Of a DNA stretch of 44,845 nucleotides, positions 23,941-31,664 are shown piece after piece. Where the stretch lies: contig JAFVZT010000026.1 in assembly GCA_017508045.1 (NCBI GenBank), positions 1 through 44,845 on the forward strand. Reading direction: 5' to 3'. The translations under genes were made by a program, and so were the position numbers. Under the pieces are notes generated by a model. The model saw nothing but the letters and a program-made list of their open reading frames with translations, had not been told where the DNA came from and ran no database searches. This DNA comes from Oscillospiraceae bacterium (GTDB taxonomy: Bacteria; Bacillota; Clostridia; Oscillospirales; Oscillospiraceae). The number at the start of each line of letters is the position of its first letter. Within the stretch, counting starts at the first letter, position 1.

Positions 23941-24905
23941 TGAGCCAGTTAAAAGAAGCATTTGATTTGGGCAAATTCGGCGTTACCGCCGAAATGGCGC
24001 CTCCTAAAGGTTACGATTTCTCCCACCAGTTAGCTGATGCCGAGCTGCTCAAGGGCAAGGTTCACGGCATTAACGTCACCGATATGCAGTCCGCCTCCCT
24101 GAAGGCTACCTCTTTGGGCCTTTGCATTAAGCTGAAGCAAATGGGCTGTGAGCCCATTATCCAGATGACCGGCCGTGACCGCAGCCGTATGGCAATTATG
24201 GGTGAAATGCTCTCTGCCTACTCCTTCGGTATCGACACCATGCTGGCTCTCACCGGCGACCACCCCACCGTGGGCGACTGCCAAAACTCCAAGCCGGTTT
24301 ACGACCTGGACTCCGTTGGTATTTTGCATATGCTCTCTACCATGGAGCTGACCGGTCGGGACTGCGGCGGTAATCCTCTGGCAGAAAACACCGTGGATAA
24401 GGAAACCGGCGAAATTACCGATAAGTCCGCTACCCCTAAGTTCTACAAGGGCGCTTGCGTCACCCCTGTGTATGAGCCCATGTTTTTGCAGATTAACAAG
24501 CTGCGTCAGAAGGTTGAGGCCGGCGCAGAATACATCCAGACCCAGGGTATCTTCGACCTGGAGTATTTCAAGCGCTTCTTAGACGAGGTAGATAAGGCCG
24601 GTATCAAGACCCACATTATGGCGGGTATTATCCCCCTGAAGGCCGCCGGCATGGCAAAGTATATGAACGAAAATGTTCCCGGCATCGCCGTTCCCCAGCA
24701 TATGATTGACCGCCTTGCCGCAGCTGCCGCTGAGGGTAAGGAAAAGGGCATCAAGGGTCTGCCCATGCAGATGGGTATTGAGATGGCCGCGGAAATGATT
24801 GCGGAAATCAAGGCCCAGAACCTGTGTGACGGCGTTCACATTATGGCAATCGGCGCAGAAAAGAATGTGCCTACCATTTTGGACAAAGCCGGTATCACCA
24901 TCTAA
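23940..24905 (+). CDS. metF: 5,10-Methylenetetrahydrofolate reductase
   Basis: A 321-residue TIM-barrel flavoenzyme that makes 5-methyl-THF, the methyl donor of the Wood-Ljungdahl methyl branch and of methionine synthesis. Recognisable segments are V-T-A-E-M-A-P-P-K-G near the start (the catalytic Glu region), I-Q-M-T-G-R-D-R-S-R near 75, and L-A-L-T-G-D-H-P-T-V-G-D near 100-111 (FAD contact). It is longer than E. coli MetF (about 296) and paired with MetV, the arrangement of acetogens. The methyl group it makes would reach acetyl-CoA synthase through a methyltransferase and corrinoid protein not seen in this window. Confidence 0.94.
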   Translation: MSQLKEAFDLGKFGVTAEMAPPKGYDFSHQLADAELLKGKVHGINVTDMQSASLKATSLGLCIKLKQMGCEPIIQMTGRDRSRMAIMGEMLSAYSFGIDTMLALTGDHPTVGDCQNSKPVYDLDSVGILHMLSTMELTGRDCGGNPLAENTVDKETGEITDKSATPKFYKGACVTPVYEPMFLQINKLRQKVEAGAEYIQTQGIFDLEYFKRFLDEVDKAGIKTHIMAGIIPLKAAGMAKYMNENVPGIAVPQHMIDRLAAAAAEGKEKGIKGLPMQMGIEMAAEMIAEIKAQNLCDGVHIMAIGAEKNVPTILDKAGITI

Positions 24906-24933
24906 ATCATTACCATCTAAATTACATAGCAAA

Positions 24934-24966
24934 CCGCCGCTGCGTTTTTCGCAGCGGCGGCTTTTT
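24934..24966 (+). terminator. Terminator after metF
   Basis: 11-bp stem CCGCCGCTGCG/CGCAGCGGCGG with a TTTTT loop followed by CTTTTTG. Confidence 0.9.
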
Positions 24967-25045
24967 GTAGGGTACTGTCCCCCACAAGCGCAAATCCGTA
25001 AGAATGGAGATTCTCCCAATTTGCGGCATATGGAGAAATATTCAT

Positions 25046-25122
25046 CGTAGGGCGGGAGCTTGCTCCCGCCGAAATCTTAGCCAGCGAAAAGCTATGGGGC
25101 GGGAGTAAACCCCCGCCCTACG
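25046..25122. repeat. 77-bp palindromic intergenic element
   Basis: Outer arms CGTAGGGCGGG (25046-25056) and CCCGCCCTACG (25112-25122) are perfect inverted repeats. Inside, GGCGGGAGC and GCTCCCGCC fold on their own. It resembles the GTAGGGGCGG palindrome at 15874. No gene lies in 24967-25179. Confidence 0.6.
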
Positions 25123-25179
25123 AGTTTTGTCGGAAAATTTTCAAATCCTGCAACAGCCCTTTTCTTTCTGCTCCGGGTA

Positions 25180-25662
25180 TCAGTTTTTATCGATTATGCT
25201 TTCTAAACGGTTTATCAATTCGTCGGGCGGAGAAACGAGGCCATCGCCTACCTGAGAAAATGGCATCCAGTGAATAAGGCTGGCTTCATATATAAGAAAA
25301 TCGTCGTGATCGGTCCAACCAATCCTGCGAATAAGCACATCCCCCACATACAACTCAATCCACCGTTTTTTAGCACCTTCAACACAAATATCTGTGTTCG
25401 TAGCGACAATGGATTCACGGGCAATTTCGCGAACCAATTTGCTGTCAGAAATATCGTATTGTTCTCCATCAACATAAAGTACCGCTTTGTTTACCAGAAG
25501 CATCGGCAGCTTGTCAAAGGTTACGGAAATACCAATATCCATATTTACACGGATACCCACATTGAGCACCAGTAAAAGCAGTACTGTTATCAAAATAATG
25601 CGTTTGCACAATTTTGAATTGTTGCTCATCCATTCTCGAATCATAGAAGCCTTACCTTTCAT
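25180..25662 (-). CDS. Hypothetical single-pass membrane protein
   Basis: A 160-residue protein I do not recognise. A basic N-terminus precedes one hydrophobic helix (I-I-L-I-T-V-L-L-L-L-V-L-N-V at about 22-36); the remaining ~120 residues are extracellular-looking and mildly acidic, with no Cys motif or catalytic signature. It is isolated between the metF terminator and the dnaD operon. AT content is higher than neighbours. GGGGGAT upstream of ATG 25662 is a weak ribosome site. Function unknown. Confidence 0.62.
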   Translation of the reverse strand: MKGKASMIREWMSNNSKLCKRIILITVLLLLVLNVGIRVNMDIGISVTFDKLPMLLVNKAVLYVDGEQYDISDSKLVREIARESIVATNTDICVEGAKKRWIELYVGDVLIRRIGWTDHDDFLIYEASLIHWMPFSQVGDGLVSPPDELINRLESIIDKN

Positions 25663-25813
25663 AATGTATCCCCCTGATATATCTGTTTCCTTTATGTTTA
25701 CATAATATCACAATGTTCTCTGTTTGGAAAGGAAAAATAACTGATGCGCCACAGTTTTTCCAATTTTTGTATGTATGTACAAATCCCGTCAGTATTTTTT
25801 GTCATATATGACG

Positions 25814-25841
25814 GAAAGGGGCTGTTAAAATAGCCCCTTTC
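25814..25841. terminator. Terminator after yfbR
   Basis: 10-bp stem GAAAGGGGCT/AGCCCCTTTC with an 8-nt loop, flanked by T-rich sequence on the plus side. A separate perfect 12-bp palindrome (GTCATATATGAC, 25801-25812) lies next to it. Confidence 0.55.
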
Positions 25842-25846
25842 ATTTT

Positions 25847-26422
25847 CTACAACTGGTCTAAATTTAAAGAATATGCCGGCAGACATTCCGCGATAAACCA
25901 GTCAAGCTCCGCTAGGTGCATATTGCGCATAGCCTGCATGGTCTGGACTGCGGCAGAGTCAAACTCCGTATTGCCCGCTTTTTGCTCCTCGATACATTTA
26001 ATATAAGCAGACAGCTTGTCCGCCGCCTTTACGATAGGCAAAAGCGCCTCGTCATCCTCTAAAATCGGGTGGACATAGCTCTGCCGCAGCTGAGGCGGCA
26101 GCATATCCAAAATCCGCTGTCCGGCGATGCGCTCCACCTGCTTATAGGCATCCTTAATATCCGGATTGTAATACTTAATGGGTGTGGGCAAGTCGCCGGT
26201 CAGAATTTCCGACACATCGTGATACAGCGCCGCCACTGCGCATTTGTCCGGGTCCGGTCCGTCTAAGTGCAGAACATCCCGGCGTATCAGCGCCAGAGCA
26301 TGGGCAAGCACCGCCACCTGATGAGAATGCTCCTGAATATTTTCGGAAAAGGTGTTGCGCATCAGTCCCCAACGGGTGATATAGCGCATTCTGCCCAACA
26401 GGGCATAAAATTCATTTGCCAT
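25847..26422 (-). CDS. HD-domain 5'-deoxynucleotidase (YfbR-like)
   Basis: A 191-residue HD-superfamily phosphohydrolase. Metal ligands are in N-I-Q-E-H-S-H-Q-V-A (His near 32-34) and A-A-L-Y-H-D-V-S-E (the HD pair near 69), followed by T-G-D-L-P-T-P-I-K-Y-Y and a late A-A-D-K-L-S-A-Y. This is the YfbR subgroup, which removes phosphate from deoxynucleoside monophosphates. Fourth gene of the dnaD-dnaI-gph operon, two bp after gph. Confidence 0.87.
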   Translation of the reverse strand: MANEFYALLGRMRYITRWGLMRNTFSENIQEHSHQVAVLAHALALIRRDVLHLDGPDPDKCAVAALYHDVSEILTGDLPTPIKYYNPDIKDAYKQVERIAGQRILDMLPPQLRQSYVHPILEDDEALLPIVKAADKLSAYIKCIEEQKAGNTEFDSAAVQTMQAMRNMHLAELDWFIAECLPAYSLNLDQL

Positions 26423-26424
26423 TT

Positions 26425-27075
26425 TTACAGCTCCTGTATCATTTGCTCCAAAACTGCTGTCAGCTTGGCTGGGTCGTCACAGAAACGGCTGCCGCCGGCG
26501 GCTGCGATGCAGTCCTTATCCCGAAAGCCCCACAGAACACTCAAGCAAGGCATTTGGGCATTTTTTGCCGTTAAAACATCCACATCGCTGTCGCCAACAT
26601 AGATGCCCTTATCCGCGCCGATTGCCGCCATAGCCTTAAGAAGCATATCCGGCGCCGGCTTTCTGGGACAGTCTGCCCGTTCGCCCAGGGCAAATATATC
26701 CTGACCAAAGTAGTCCCGGCACAGCGACTGCACCGCGGCATCGTGCTTATTGGACACAATGGCAAGGGGATATTTTTGCTTCAGCTGCGCCAAAGCATCC
26801 AAAATTCCCGGATAAGGGCCGGTTTTGTCCTGAGAGTGAAGGGCGTAGTAGTCTTGATAAGTTTTCAAAACCTCGTCCACCGGAGGGTCGTTAGGCGTTC
26901 CCGGCAGGGAGCGAGCAATCAATTTCCGGGCGCCGCTTCCTACATAGCTGCGAATTTCCTCCAGGGTATGCTCCGGCAAACCGTATTGCCGCAGGGCATA
27001 ATTTACGCCGTCGGTTAAATCCTCCAGCGTATCCAGAAGTGTACCGTCTAAGTCAAATAATATTCCGATTTTCAA
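26425..27075 (-). CDS. gph: HAD phosphatase, phosphoglycolate phosphatase-like
   Basis: A HAD-superfamily phosphatase of about 216 residues. Motif I is F-D-L-D-G-T-L-L-D-T at the N-terminus (nucleophile Asp), the cap region follows, motif II is I-V-S-N-K-H near 102, motif III Lys is R-K-P-A-P near 141, and motif IV is Y-V-G-D-S-D-V-D near 161. This pattern fits Gph/PpaX. The start is uncertain: a GTG at 27084 overlaps the dnaI stop but has no ribosome site, while a TTG at 27075 has AGGGG seven nt upstream, so I use 27075. Role in the operon with replication genes is not obvious; substrates may include phosphoglycolate or pyrophosphate. Confidence 0.87.
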   Translation of the reverse strand: MKIGILFDLDGTLLDTLEDLTDGVNYALRQYGLPEHTLEEIRSYVGSGARKLIARSLPGTPNDPPVDEVLKTYQDYYALHSQDKTGPYPGILDALAQLKQKYPLAIVSNKHDAAVQSLCRDYFGQDIFALGERADCPRKPAPDMLLKAMAAIGADKGIYVGDSDVDVLTAKNAQMPCLSVLWGFRDKDCIAAAGGSRFCDDPAKLTAVLEQMIQEL

Positions 27076-27076
27076 A

Positions 27077-28060
27077 TCATACACCCCTGTTTTTCAGTAC
27101 GCGAATATCCACGCCCATAAAGGGCATGCCCTTAAACTCTCCCTGCAGGCGGGAGGCAATCTGGGGAGAATACCGCTGGGCAATTTCCCCAATGGTCAAA
27201 TTGGTGGAAATGAGCATGCTCTTGCCGGAAAGCAGGCGCTCATTGACCAAGGCATACAGCGCTGCCGTTACGAAATTTCCGGGCATCTCTGTGCCCAAAT
27301 CGTCAATAATCAGCAAGTCGCAGGAATCGAGCTTTTGCACCTCAGAACGGCTGGTGTCATCGGGATTAAACCGGTTTTTCTCCAGCTTGGAGAACAGCCG
27401 GGGGGCGCTTTCATAAACGATGCTGAAGCCTTTTTCCGCCACCTCATTGGCGATGCAGGCAGACAAAAAGGTTTTGCCCAAGCCGGTATTGCCGGAAAAG
27501 AGCAGATTACCGCAGCCGGATTTAAACTCCCGGGCAAACCGTTTGGCGGTTTGCAGGTTAATCTGCATCAGCGCCCGGGGACTTGCGCCGATTTTGCTGT
27601 CAATCCGGTCGGGATAATAGTCAAGGCGGAAATCCTCAAAACGATCCGCGCCGCCGGTGAGCTGACACAGCTCCTTTTTCTGCTCCTGCAGGCACAGCTG
27701 ACGCAGGCAGCTGCACATAGTACTGCCCAAATAGCCGCTGCCGCCGCAGCGATGGCACACGGGGTTTTCCTCCAGCCAGCCGGGCTGGAAATTTGCTTCA
27801 AGCAGTGCAGTTCGCTCTTTCTGCAGTGCCAGATTCTCCTGTTTGGCCTGCTCCATAGCATTGACAGCATCTGCCCCCTGAGCAAAAACGCTCTGGGCCG
27901 CCAGTGCCATACTATGGCGAAGCTGACGGTCAATTTCCCGCAGTCTGGGCAGCTTTTCGTAGGCCAGCTGCAAGCGCTGATTATATACCGATGCTGCATC
28001 GGTTTTTCTCCGGGCAAGCTCCCGCTGGGCCCGGGCAAGAATTTCGACGGAATATGCCAT
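27077..28060 (-). CDS. dnaI: Primosomal ATPase DnaI/DnaC-like helicase loader
   Basis: A 327-residue AAA+ ATPase that loads the replicative helicase onto DNA. The N-terminal part (about 85-110) has a zinc-binding C-H-R-C-G-G-S-G-Y-L-G...C-S-C-L module. The AAA+ core carries Walker A G-N-T-G-L-G-K-T near 177, Walker B L-L-I-I-D-D-L-G-T-E near 242, sensor I I-S-T-N-L, and the arginine finger region S-R-L. It follows dnaD by 3 bp, a standard low-GC Gram-positive order. Confidence 0.9.
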   Translation of the reverse strand: MAYSVEILARAQRELARRKTDAASVYNQRLQLAYEKLPRLREIDRQLRHSMALAAQSVFAQGADAVNAMEQAKQENLALQKERTALLEANFQPGWLEENPVCHRCGGSGYLGSTMCSCLRQLCLQEQKKELCQLTGGADRFEDFRLDYYPDRIDSKIGASPRALMQINLQTAKRFAREFKSGCGNLLFSGNTGLGKTFLSACIANEVAEKGFSIVYESAPRLFSKLEKNRFNPDDTSRSEVQKLDSCDLLIIDDLGTEMPGNFVTAALYALVNERLLSGKSMLISTNLTIGEIAQRYSPQIASRLQGEFKGMPFMGVDIRVLKNRGV

Positions 28061-28063
28061 AGC

Positions 28064-28942
28064 TTATCCCTCCCGCAATAGTTTCTGAATAGCCTCCAGC
28101 TCCGCATCCCCCAGCTCACCGGAAGCGCCCTTAGGAACATTGGGCTTTTTATCGCCAAGCTCTATCTGCTTTGCCGTATGTAAACCAGCCTCATGCCACC
28201 GGGTTAAAATCCGGTTCATATAGCCCCAGTTCATATTGCCAGTATTTAGGCAGGTACGCTCATAGGCGATGGCAAAGGCGTCCAAACCGAAGCCCATTTC
28301 CAGCCACGCAGTGGCATACCGTTCCTCACCGGGGGTGAGATTTCTGCCCCGAATTTGCAAAAGCCTCATCAGCTGTCCCAAACGGGAGGCCTGCAGGTTT
28401 CGCCGCTGGATAAAGGCCGCCGCCTCCTCCATAGTGTCGATCCCCTGCTCCGCCCAAGCATAGGCTTCCTTTTCAATGGTACGCAGAGAGGGGTTGCGCA
28501 AGCTTCCTTTTTGACGGGCGCGGTCCTTGCAATAACTTACCAGAATGCAAACCACATCCGGCGGCAAGCCTAAGTAACGGACAAAGCCGAGAATGATTTT
28601 TAGCTCCTCAGTGTTAAGATTTTTTCCCATCAGCCGCTGAATTTCCCCATACAGCGCCTTAAAATCCCGGTCTGTGTCCATTGCCCGCAGTACGTCAGTT
28701 TCCGAATAGCTGGGACGTTCACCGGGGAGGATGACCTTCTTCTCCTGCTGATACAAATTCAGCTGCCGCAGCGTGGCCATAGCACAGCTGATACGGGACT
28801 GAGTCAAATTCAGCCCCTTGGCCGCATGCTCCGGGTCGTTTCCGCTGCGCAGATACAAATACAACAGCGCGGCATCTGGGCTGGCAGCCGCCAGCAGCTT
28901 ACGCATATCCGATTGTTCAATGCTTAATTCTACCGCGTTCAT
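28064..28942 (-). CDS. DnaD-domain replication initiation protein
   Basis: A 292-residue protein with a DnaD-like N-terminal winged-helix region (about 1-75, L-T-Q-S-R-I-S-C-A-M-A-T-L-R near 46-59) and two DnaB/DnaD C-terminal modules (around 110-165 and 200-255, with the Y-x-x-x-I-x-x-x-W motif seen as Y-M-N-R-I-L-T-R-W). DnaD and DnaB recruit the helicase loader during initiation and restart. It opens the operon with the DnaI-like loader. Confidence 0.85.
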   Translation of the reverse strand: MNAVELSIEQSDMRKLLAAASPDAALLYLYLRSGNDPEHAAKGLNLTQSRISCAMATLRQLNLYQQEKKVILPGERPSYSETDVLRAMDTDRDFKALYGEIQRLMGKNLNTEELKIILGFVRYLGLPPDVVCILVSYCKDRARQKGSLRNPSLRTIEKEAYAWAEQGIDTMEEAAAFIQRRNLQASRLGQLMRLLQIRGRNLTPGEERYATAWLEMGFGLDAFAIAYERTCLNTGNMNWGYMNRILTRWHEAGLHTAKQIELGDKKPNVPKGASGELGDAELEAIQKLLREG

Positions 28943-28975
28943 GGTAAACTCCTTGGTTTTTCGTCATTTAAAGTC

Positions 28976-29004
28976 ATTATAACACAGGTTTTTTCCGGAC
29001 ACAA
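28976..29004 (-). promoter_or_regulatory. Promoter of the dnaD operon
   Basis: Minus-strand TTGTGT (28999-29004), 17-bp spacer, TATAAT (28976-28981). Confidence 0.62.
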
Positions 29005-29068
29005 CCGAAAAAAGATGAATTATTTGGAGAAAAACCGAGGCATTTTTTGGCATGCTACAGTATCTTGT

Positions 29069-29107
29069 GGCAAATTGTCTTATGAAACACAAGACAGTCA
29101 ATTTGCC
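29069..29107. repeat. Inverted repeat in the 28.9-29.5 kb gap
   Basis: GGCAAATTG (29069-29077) and CAATTTGCC (29099-29107) are perfect arms, with TCTT/AAGA pairing further in. Another short perfect hairpin lies at 29168-29187 (GCTGAGCC/GGCTCAGC) and one at 29423-29440. The gap holds no gene. Confidence 0.4.
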
Positions 29108-29249
29108 GCAATCATAACCACCGGCCGCGCCGATGGTATGCACGGGCCCCCTTAGGACCTTTTGCCAGCTGAGCCTATAGGCTCAGCGAATTTTCTTTCG
29201 CTTGCGTGTTCCGCCCCACCACCGCAGATGCGGTTATGAGCAAACTAAA

Positions 29250-29377
29250 GGCCCCCTCTGACGAGGGGGCTGGATTTTGCGAAGCAAAAGACTGGGGGAG
29301 AGAATTTTCTCTACTTGTTTCTCTCCCTCCGTCAAAAATCAAATAGATTTTTGCCACCTCCCTCATCAGAGGGAGGC
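29250..29377. repeat. Five-hairpin repeat, copy A
   Basis: Order of parts: stem 1 GCCCCCTC/GAGGGGGC (29251-29258, 29263-29270); TGG; stem 2 TTTTGC/GCAAAA; ACTGGGGGA connector; stem 3 GGGAGAGAA with its partner; CCCTCCGTC connector; stem 4 CAAAAATC/GATTTTTG (29333-29340, 29346-29353); GCCA; stem 5 CCTCCCTC/GAGGGAGG (29357-29364, 29369-29376). Copies B and C share the connectors and outer stems but have different sequences in stems 2-4. Confidence 0.85.
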
Positions 29378-29448
29378 AAGCCGCTGCGGCGGGATTGGGC
29401 ATAGCTAAAGCTTTTTGGAACCACCGGCGTGCCGGTGGTATTCTTATA

Positions 29449-29486
29449 CAAAAACGGCGAAAGGAGAATTTCCCTTCCGCCGTTTC
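29449..29486 (-). terminator. Terminator of the NlpC/P60 gene
   Basis: Minus-strand AAACGGCG...CGCCGTTTTTG stem with an A/G-rich upper part, followed by TTTTTG. Confidence 0.75.
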
Positions 29487-29489
29487 TTG

Positions 29490-30329
29490 TTAATTCATTA
29501 CCCGTCCGCTGACGCTGTTTACCGCCAGATTTTCCGGGGCAGGTAAATCTATGCTGGTGTTAATAATGCGCCGGGCGCACAAAAAGTATTTTGCATAATA
29601 CGCAGAATCAAGGCTTCTGTACTCCACGCCCTTGCTAGCGGAGTGTATCATCTGGTTATTGCCCACATAAATGCCCACGTGGGAGGCAGGATAATGCTTG
29701 CCCGGCTCATAGAAAAAGACCAAATCTCCCACCTGCAGGGCTTCCTTGGGAATCACTACGCCGTCTTGCAGCTGGGTTGCCGCCGAACGGCTCAGGTCAA
29801 TTCCGTTTTCCCGGAATACGTAGCTGGTCAAGCCCGAGCAGTCGAAGGCGCCGGGTCGGGAAGCGCCGTAAACATACTTCGCGCCAATTTGCTCCTTTGC
29901 CAGAGTAAGCAGCCTGTTGCGCAAAACAAGCGCCCGGGCGTGGTCTGTATAGGTAAGCACGCGGGTGTCATTGGAATCTGTTTTGCAGTCTATGTAATAT
30001 TCTCCGCTGTCTGTATGTACAATCTGGCTTTTGAGAATATAGCCCTTCATATCGTAGCAATCCACTTTATAGTAACTGCCCTTTTTGCCCAAAACAGTCA
30101 CCTTTGTACCGTTTTCCATTTGACCAATGGCAGCTGACGCACTGTTTGCCTTTAGGCGGACCACTGTGGTCATAGTCTGCAGTGTGTCCTGGGATACCGG
30201 TATCTCCGATGTTGGGGATGCCGATTCGGATTCCGGTATAGCTGCCGCCGGCTGCATATGGCTCAAAAAGCACGCCAGGCACAAGGCGGCACTCAAAACA
30301 CGCAGACCCCATTTTCGGGTTCCGGTCAT
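29490..30329 (-). CDS. Secreted SH3b-NlpC/P60 cell-wall endopeptidase
   Basis: A 279-residue exported protein. A Sec signal with helix V-L-S-A-A-L-C-L-A-C-F-L ends near A-A-A (residues 27-30), with a Ser/Pro-rich linker. An SH3b-like domain spans about 55-105 (L-K-A-N-S-A-S-A-A-I-G, M-K-G-Y-I-L). The NlpC/P60 domain (about 140-255) has the catalytic Cys in F-D-C-S-G-L, His in S-H-V-G-I-Y-V-G and the third residue in M-I-H-S-A. Such enzymes cleave D-Glu-mDAP peptides during growth or spore wall remodelling. It has its own consensus promoter and terminator. Confidence 0.88.
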   Translation of the reverse strand: MTGTRKWGLRVLSAALCLACFLSHMQPAAAIPESESASPTSEIPVSQDTLQTMTTVVRLKANSASAAIGQMENGTKVTVLGKKGSYYKVDCYDMKGYILKSQIVHTDSGEYYIDCKTDSNDTRVLTYTDHARALVLRNRLLTLAKEQIGAKYVYGASRPGAFDCSGLTSYVFRENGIDLSRSAATQLQDGVVIPKEALQVGDLVFFYEPGKHYPASHVGIYVGNNQMIHSASKGVEYRSLDSAYYAKYFLCARRIINTSIDLPAPENLAVNSVSGRVMN

Positions 30330-30387
30330 AATTACAATTCCTTTCTTGGTTGCAAACTTGTACTGAAAAAGTTACAATCGGTTACGA

Positions 30388-30416
30388 ATTATAGCACGAA
30401 TGTAATTATCTGTCAA
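30388..30416 (-). promoter_or_regulatory. Perfect-consensus promoter of the NlpC/P60 gene
   Basis: Minus-strand TTGACA (30411-30416), 17-bp spacer, TATAAT (30388-30393). Confidence 0.88.
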
Positions 30417-30515
30417 CCCTGCTTATTATGAATAAACCCCCCTTGTTCCCTATTTTACTCCGGAAATATCCAAATATTTACAGGGTAAGTGGATTGAAAC
30501 AGCCGTATTTTGGGG

Positions 30516-30553
30516 CAAAATAAACCGCTGTGGATAAACTTCCTCCACAGCGG
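30516..30553 (-). terminator. Terminator after spoVT
   Basis: Minus-strand 10-bp stem CCGCTGTGGA/TCCACAGCGG followed by TTTATTTTG. Confidence 0.82.
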
Positions 30554-30566
30554 CAAGGCCGGTTTT

Positions 30567-31109
30567 TCAGGTTTCCAGTTGTTTTCCCAAAAATCCGGCA
30601 ACAGTCTGGGCAAGGCGCTGGTCTGCCTCTGCCATAGGCGTGTTGTCCTCCCCCATAAGCAGTAGAACACAGCCCATCAAGTCCCCCTGACTTAAAATCG
30701 GCGCAGCCACACCCAGGTGATACTTATCCGATCCCTCCAGTGCGCGAATGGGTGTATCGCCCGGGGTATAGCGGTAATTTTTCCGACTCTCCATAAGCTT
30801 TTCCAGCTCCATGGAATTTCGCTTGTCCATAAGCTCCCGCTTCGGCGCGCCGGCAAGGGCAATAATCCCATCCCGGTCGGTAACCGCCGCAACATAGCCC
30901 GTGTTTGCACCGATGGACTCGCACATCTGGGCAGCAAATTCCTGCATTTCCCCCATGGGGGAGTACTTTCTGAAAATCACTCCGCCGTCCTTTTCCGTAT
31001 AAATCTCCAGCGGGTCTCCTTCTCTTATCTTGAGGGTGCGTCTGATTTCCTTAGGGATAACAATTCTCCCCAAATCGTCCACTCGTCTAACGATACCTGT
31101 TGCTTTCAT
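30567..31109 (-). CDS. spoVT: Stage V sporulation regulator SpoVT (AbrB family)
   Basis: A 180-residue AbrB-type transcription factor active in the forespore, where it adjusts SigG-dependent genes. The N-terminal swapped-hairpin DNA-binding domain is M-K-A-T-G-I-V-R-R with D-D-L-G-R-I-V-I-P-K-E-I-R-R and L-K-I-R-E-G-D-P; the C-terminal GAF-like domain begins near residue 55 and includes A-V-T-D-R-D-G-I-I-A-L-A-G. ATG 31109 is used, with AAAGGAG upstream; an extension to 31214 crosses a repeat element. The leader is interrupted by five-hairpin repeat B. Three broken copies of the promoter, leader and first codons lie in the next 5 kb. Confidence 0.93.
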   Translation of the reverse strand: MKATGIVRRVDDLGRIVIPKEIRRTLKIREGDPLEIYTEKDGGVIFRKYSPMGEMQEFAAQMCESIGANTGYVAAVTDRDGIIALAGAPKRELMDKRNSMELEKLMESRKNYRYTPGDTPIRALEGSDKYHLGVAAPILSQGDLMGCVLLLMGEDNTPMAEADQRLAQTVAGFLGKQLET

Positions 31110-31138
31110 ATATCTTTCTCCTTTTCTGCGGCGTATAA

Positions 31139-31264
31139 GGCCCCCTTGTGTAAAGGGGGCTGGCAGAAATCTCTGATTTCTGACTGGGGGATTGTTTTTA
31201 TCGATACATTGCAATCCCTCCGTCTGCGCTTGCGCGCAGCCACCTCCCTTTGCACAAGGGAGGC
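31139..31264. repeat. Five-hairpin repeat, copy B (in spoVT leader)
   Basis: Same skeleton as copy A: GCCCCCTT/AAGGGGGC outer stem; CAGAAATC/GATTTCTG; ACTGGGGGA; GGGATTG/CAATCCC; CCCTCCGTC; CTGCGC/GCGCAG; CCTCCCTT/AAGGGAGG. It separates the spoVT promoter region (about 31290-31340) from the ribosome site at 31120. The two promoter-side leader fragments at 32.5 and 33.9 kb lack it. Confidence 0.85.
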
Positions 31265-31334
31265 TTTGTTGCCTACAATAATTTTACAAATTACGCTGTT
31301 AGTATCTGTAAACTCACGGAGATTATACCGCCAC

Positions 31335-31380
31335 AAATAAAAATGAACCTACGCTTTCTTTTCCGAAAGAATAGGTTCAT
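31335..31380 (-). terminator. Terminator of the XRE gene
   Basis: Minus-strand stem ATGAACCTA/TAGGTTCAT with an inner TTTC/GAAA pair, then TTTTTATTT. It overlaps the stop codon of the XRE gene. Confidence 0.7.
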
Positions 31381-31580
31381 CTTTTTTGAAATTCTTCGCC
31401 TGTGATTAGATAATTGATAGAAACATTATAATATTTCGACATTGCAACTAACAACGCAAGGGACGGCTCTCGTTTGCCGTTTTCGTAATAGGACAAGGCT
31501 TCACGGGAAATATTCAAGTCCATTGCTACCTTTTGCTGATTCAAATTCCGTATTTTTCGAATATTTTTTAGCCCAATCAT
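31377..31580 (-). CDS. Small XRE-family repressor
   Basis: A 67-residue single helix-turn-helix protein. The HTH spans about residues 13-37 (Q-Q-K-V-A-M-D-L, S-R-E-A-L-S-Y-Y-E-N-G-K-R-E-P-S), typical of Cro/C1-type repressors, followed by a short dimerisation helix L-V-A-M-S-K-Y-Y-N-V-S. It is divergent from two zinc-ribbon miniproteins, with two 17-bp dyads between, so it probably controls itself and them. It sits at the left edge of the AT-rich island. Confidence 0.87.
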   Translation of the reverse strand: MIGLKNIRKIRNLNQQKVAMDLNISREALSYYENGKREPSLALLVAMSKYYNVSINYLITGEEFQKR

Positions 31581-31601
31581 CCAATCACCCCTTGCATTTA
31601 T

Positions 31602-31642
31602 TGTAACATTGTGTTACATTATTTATGTGACAGTTTGTTACA
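31602..31642. promoter_or_regulatory. Two 17-bp dyad operators between the XRE and zinc-ribbon genes
   Basis: Site 1 (31602-31618) is TGTAACA-TTG-TGTTACA, a perfect dyad. Site 2 (31626-31642) is TGTGACA-GTT-TGTTACA, one mismatch. Centres are 24 bp apart. Likely target of the divergent XRE repressor. Confidence 0.72.
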
Positions 31643-31664
31643 TAACTAAAAGGAGGTAACCTTT

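Noticed and set aside
30567-31214. Longer spoVT start at 31214
   Set aside because: The extension is encoded by the five-hairpin repeat; ATG 31109 has a proper ribosome site and the conserved AbrB start.
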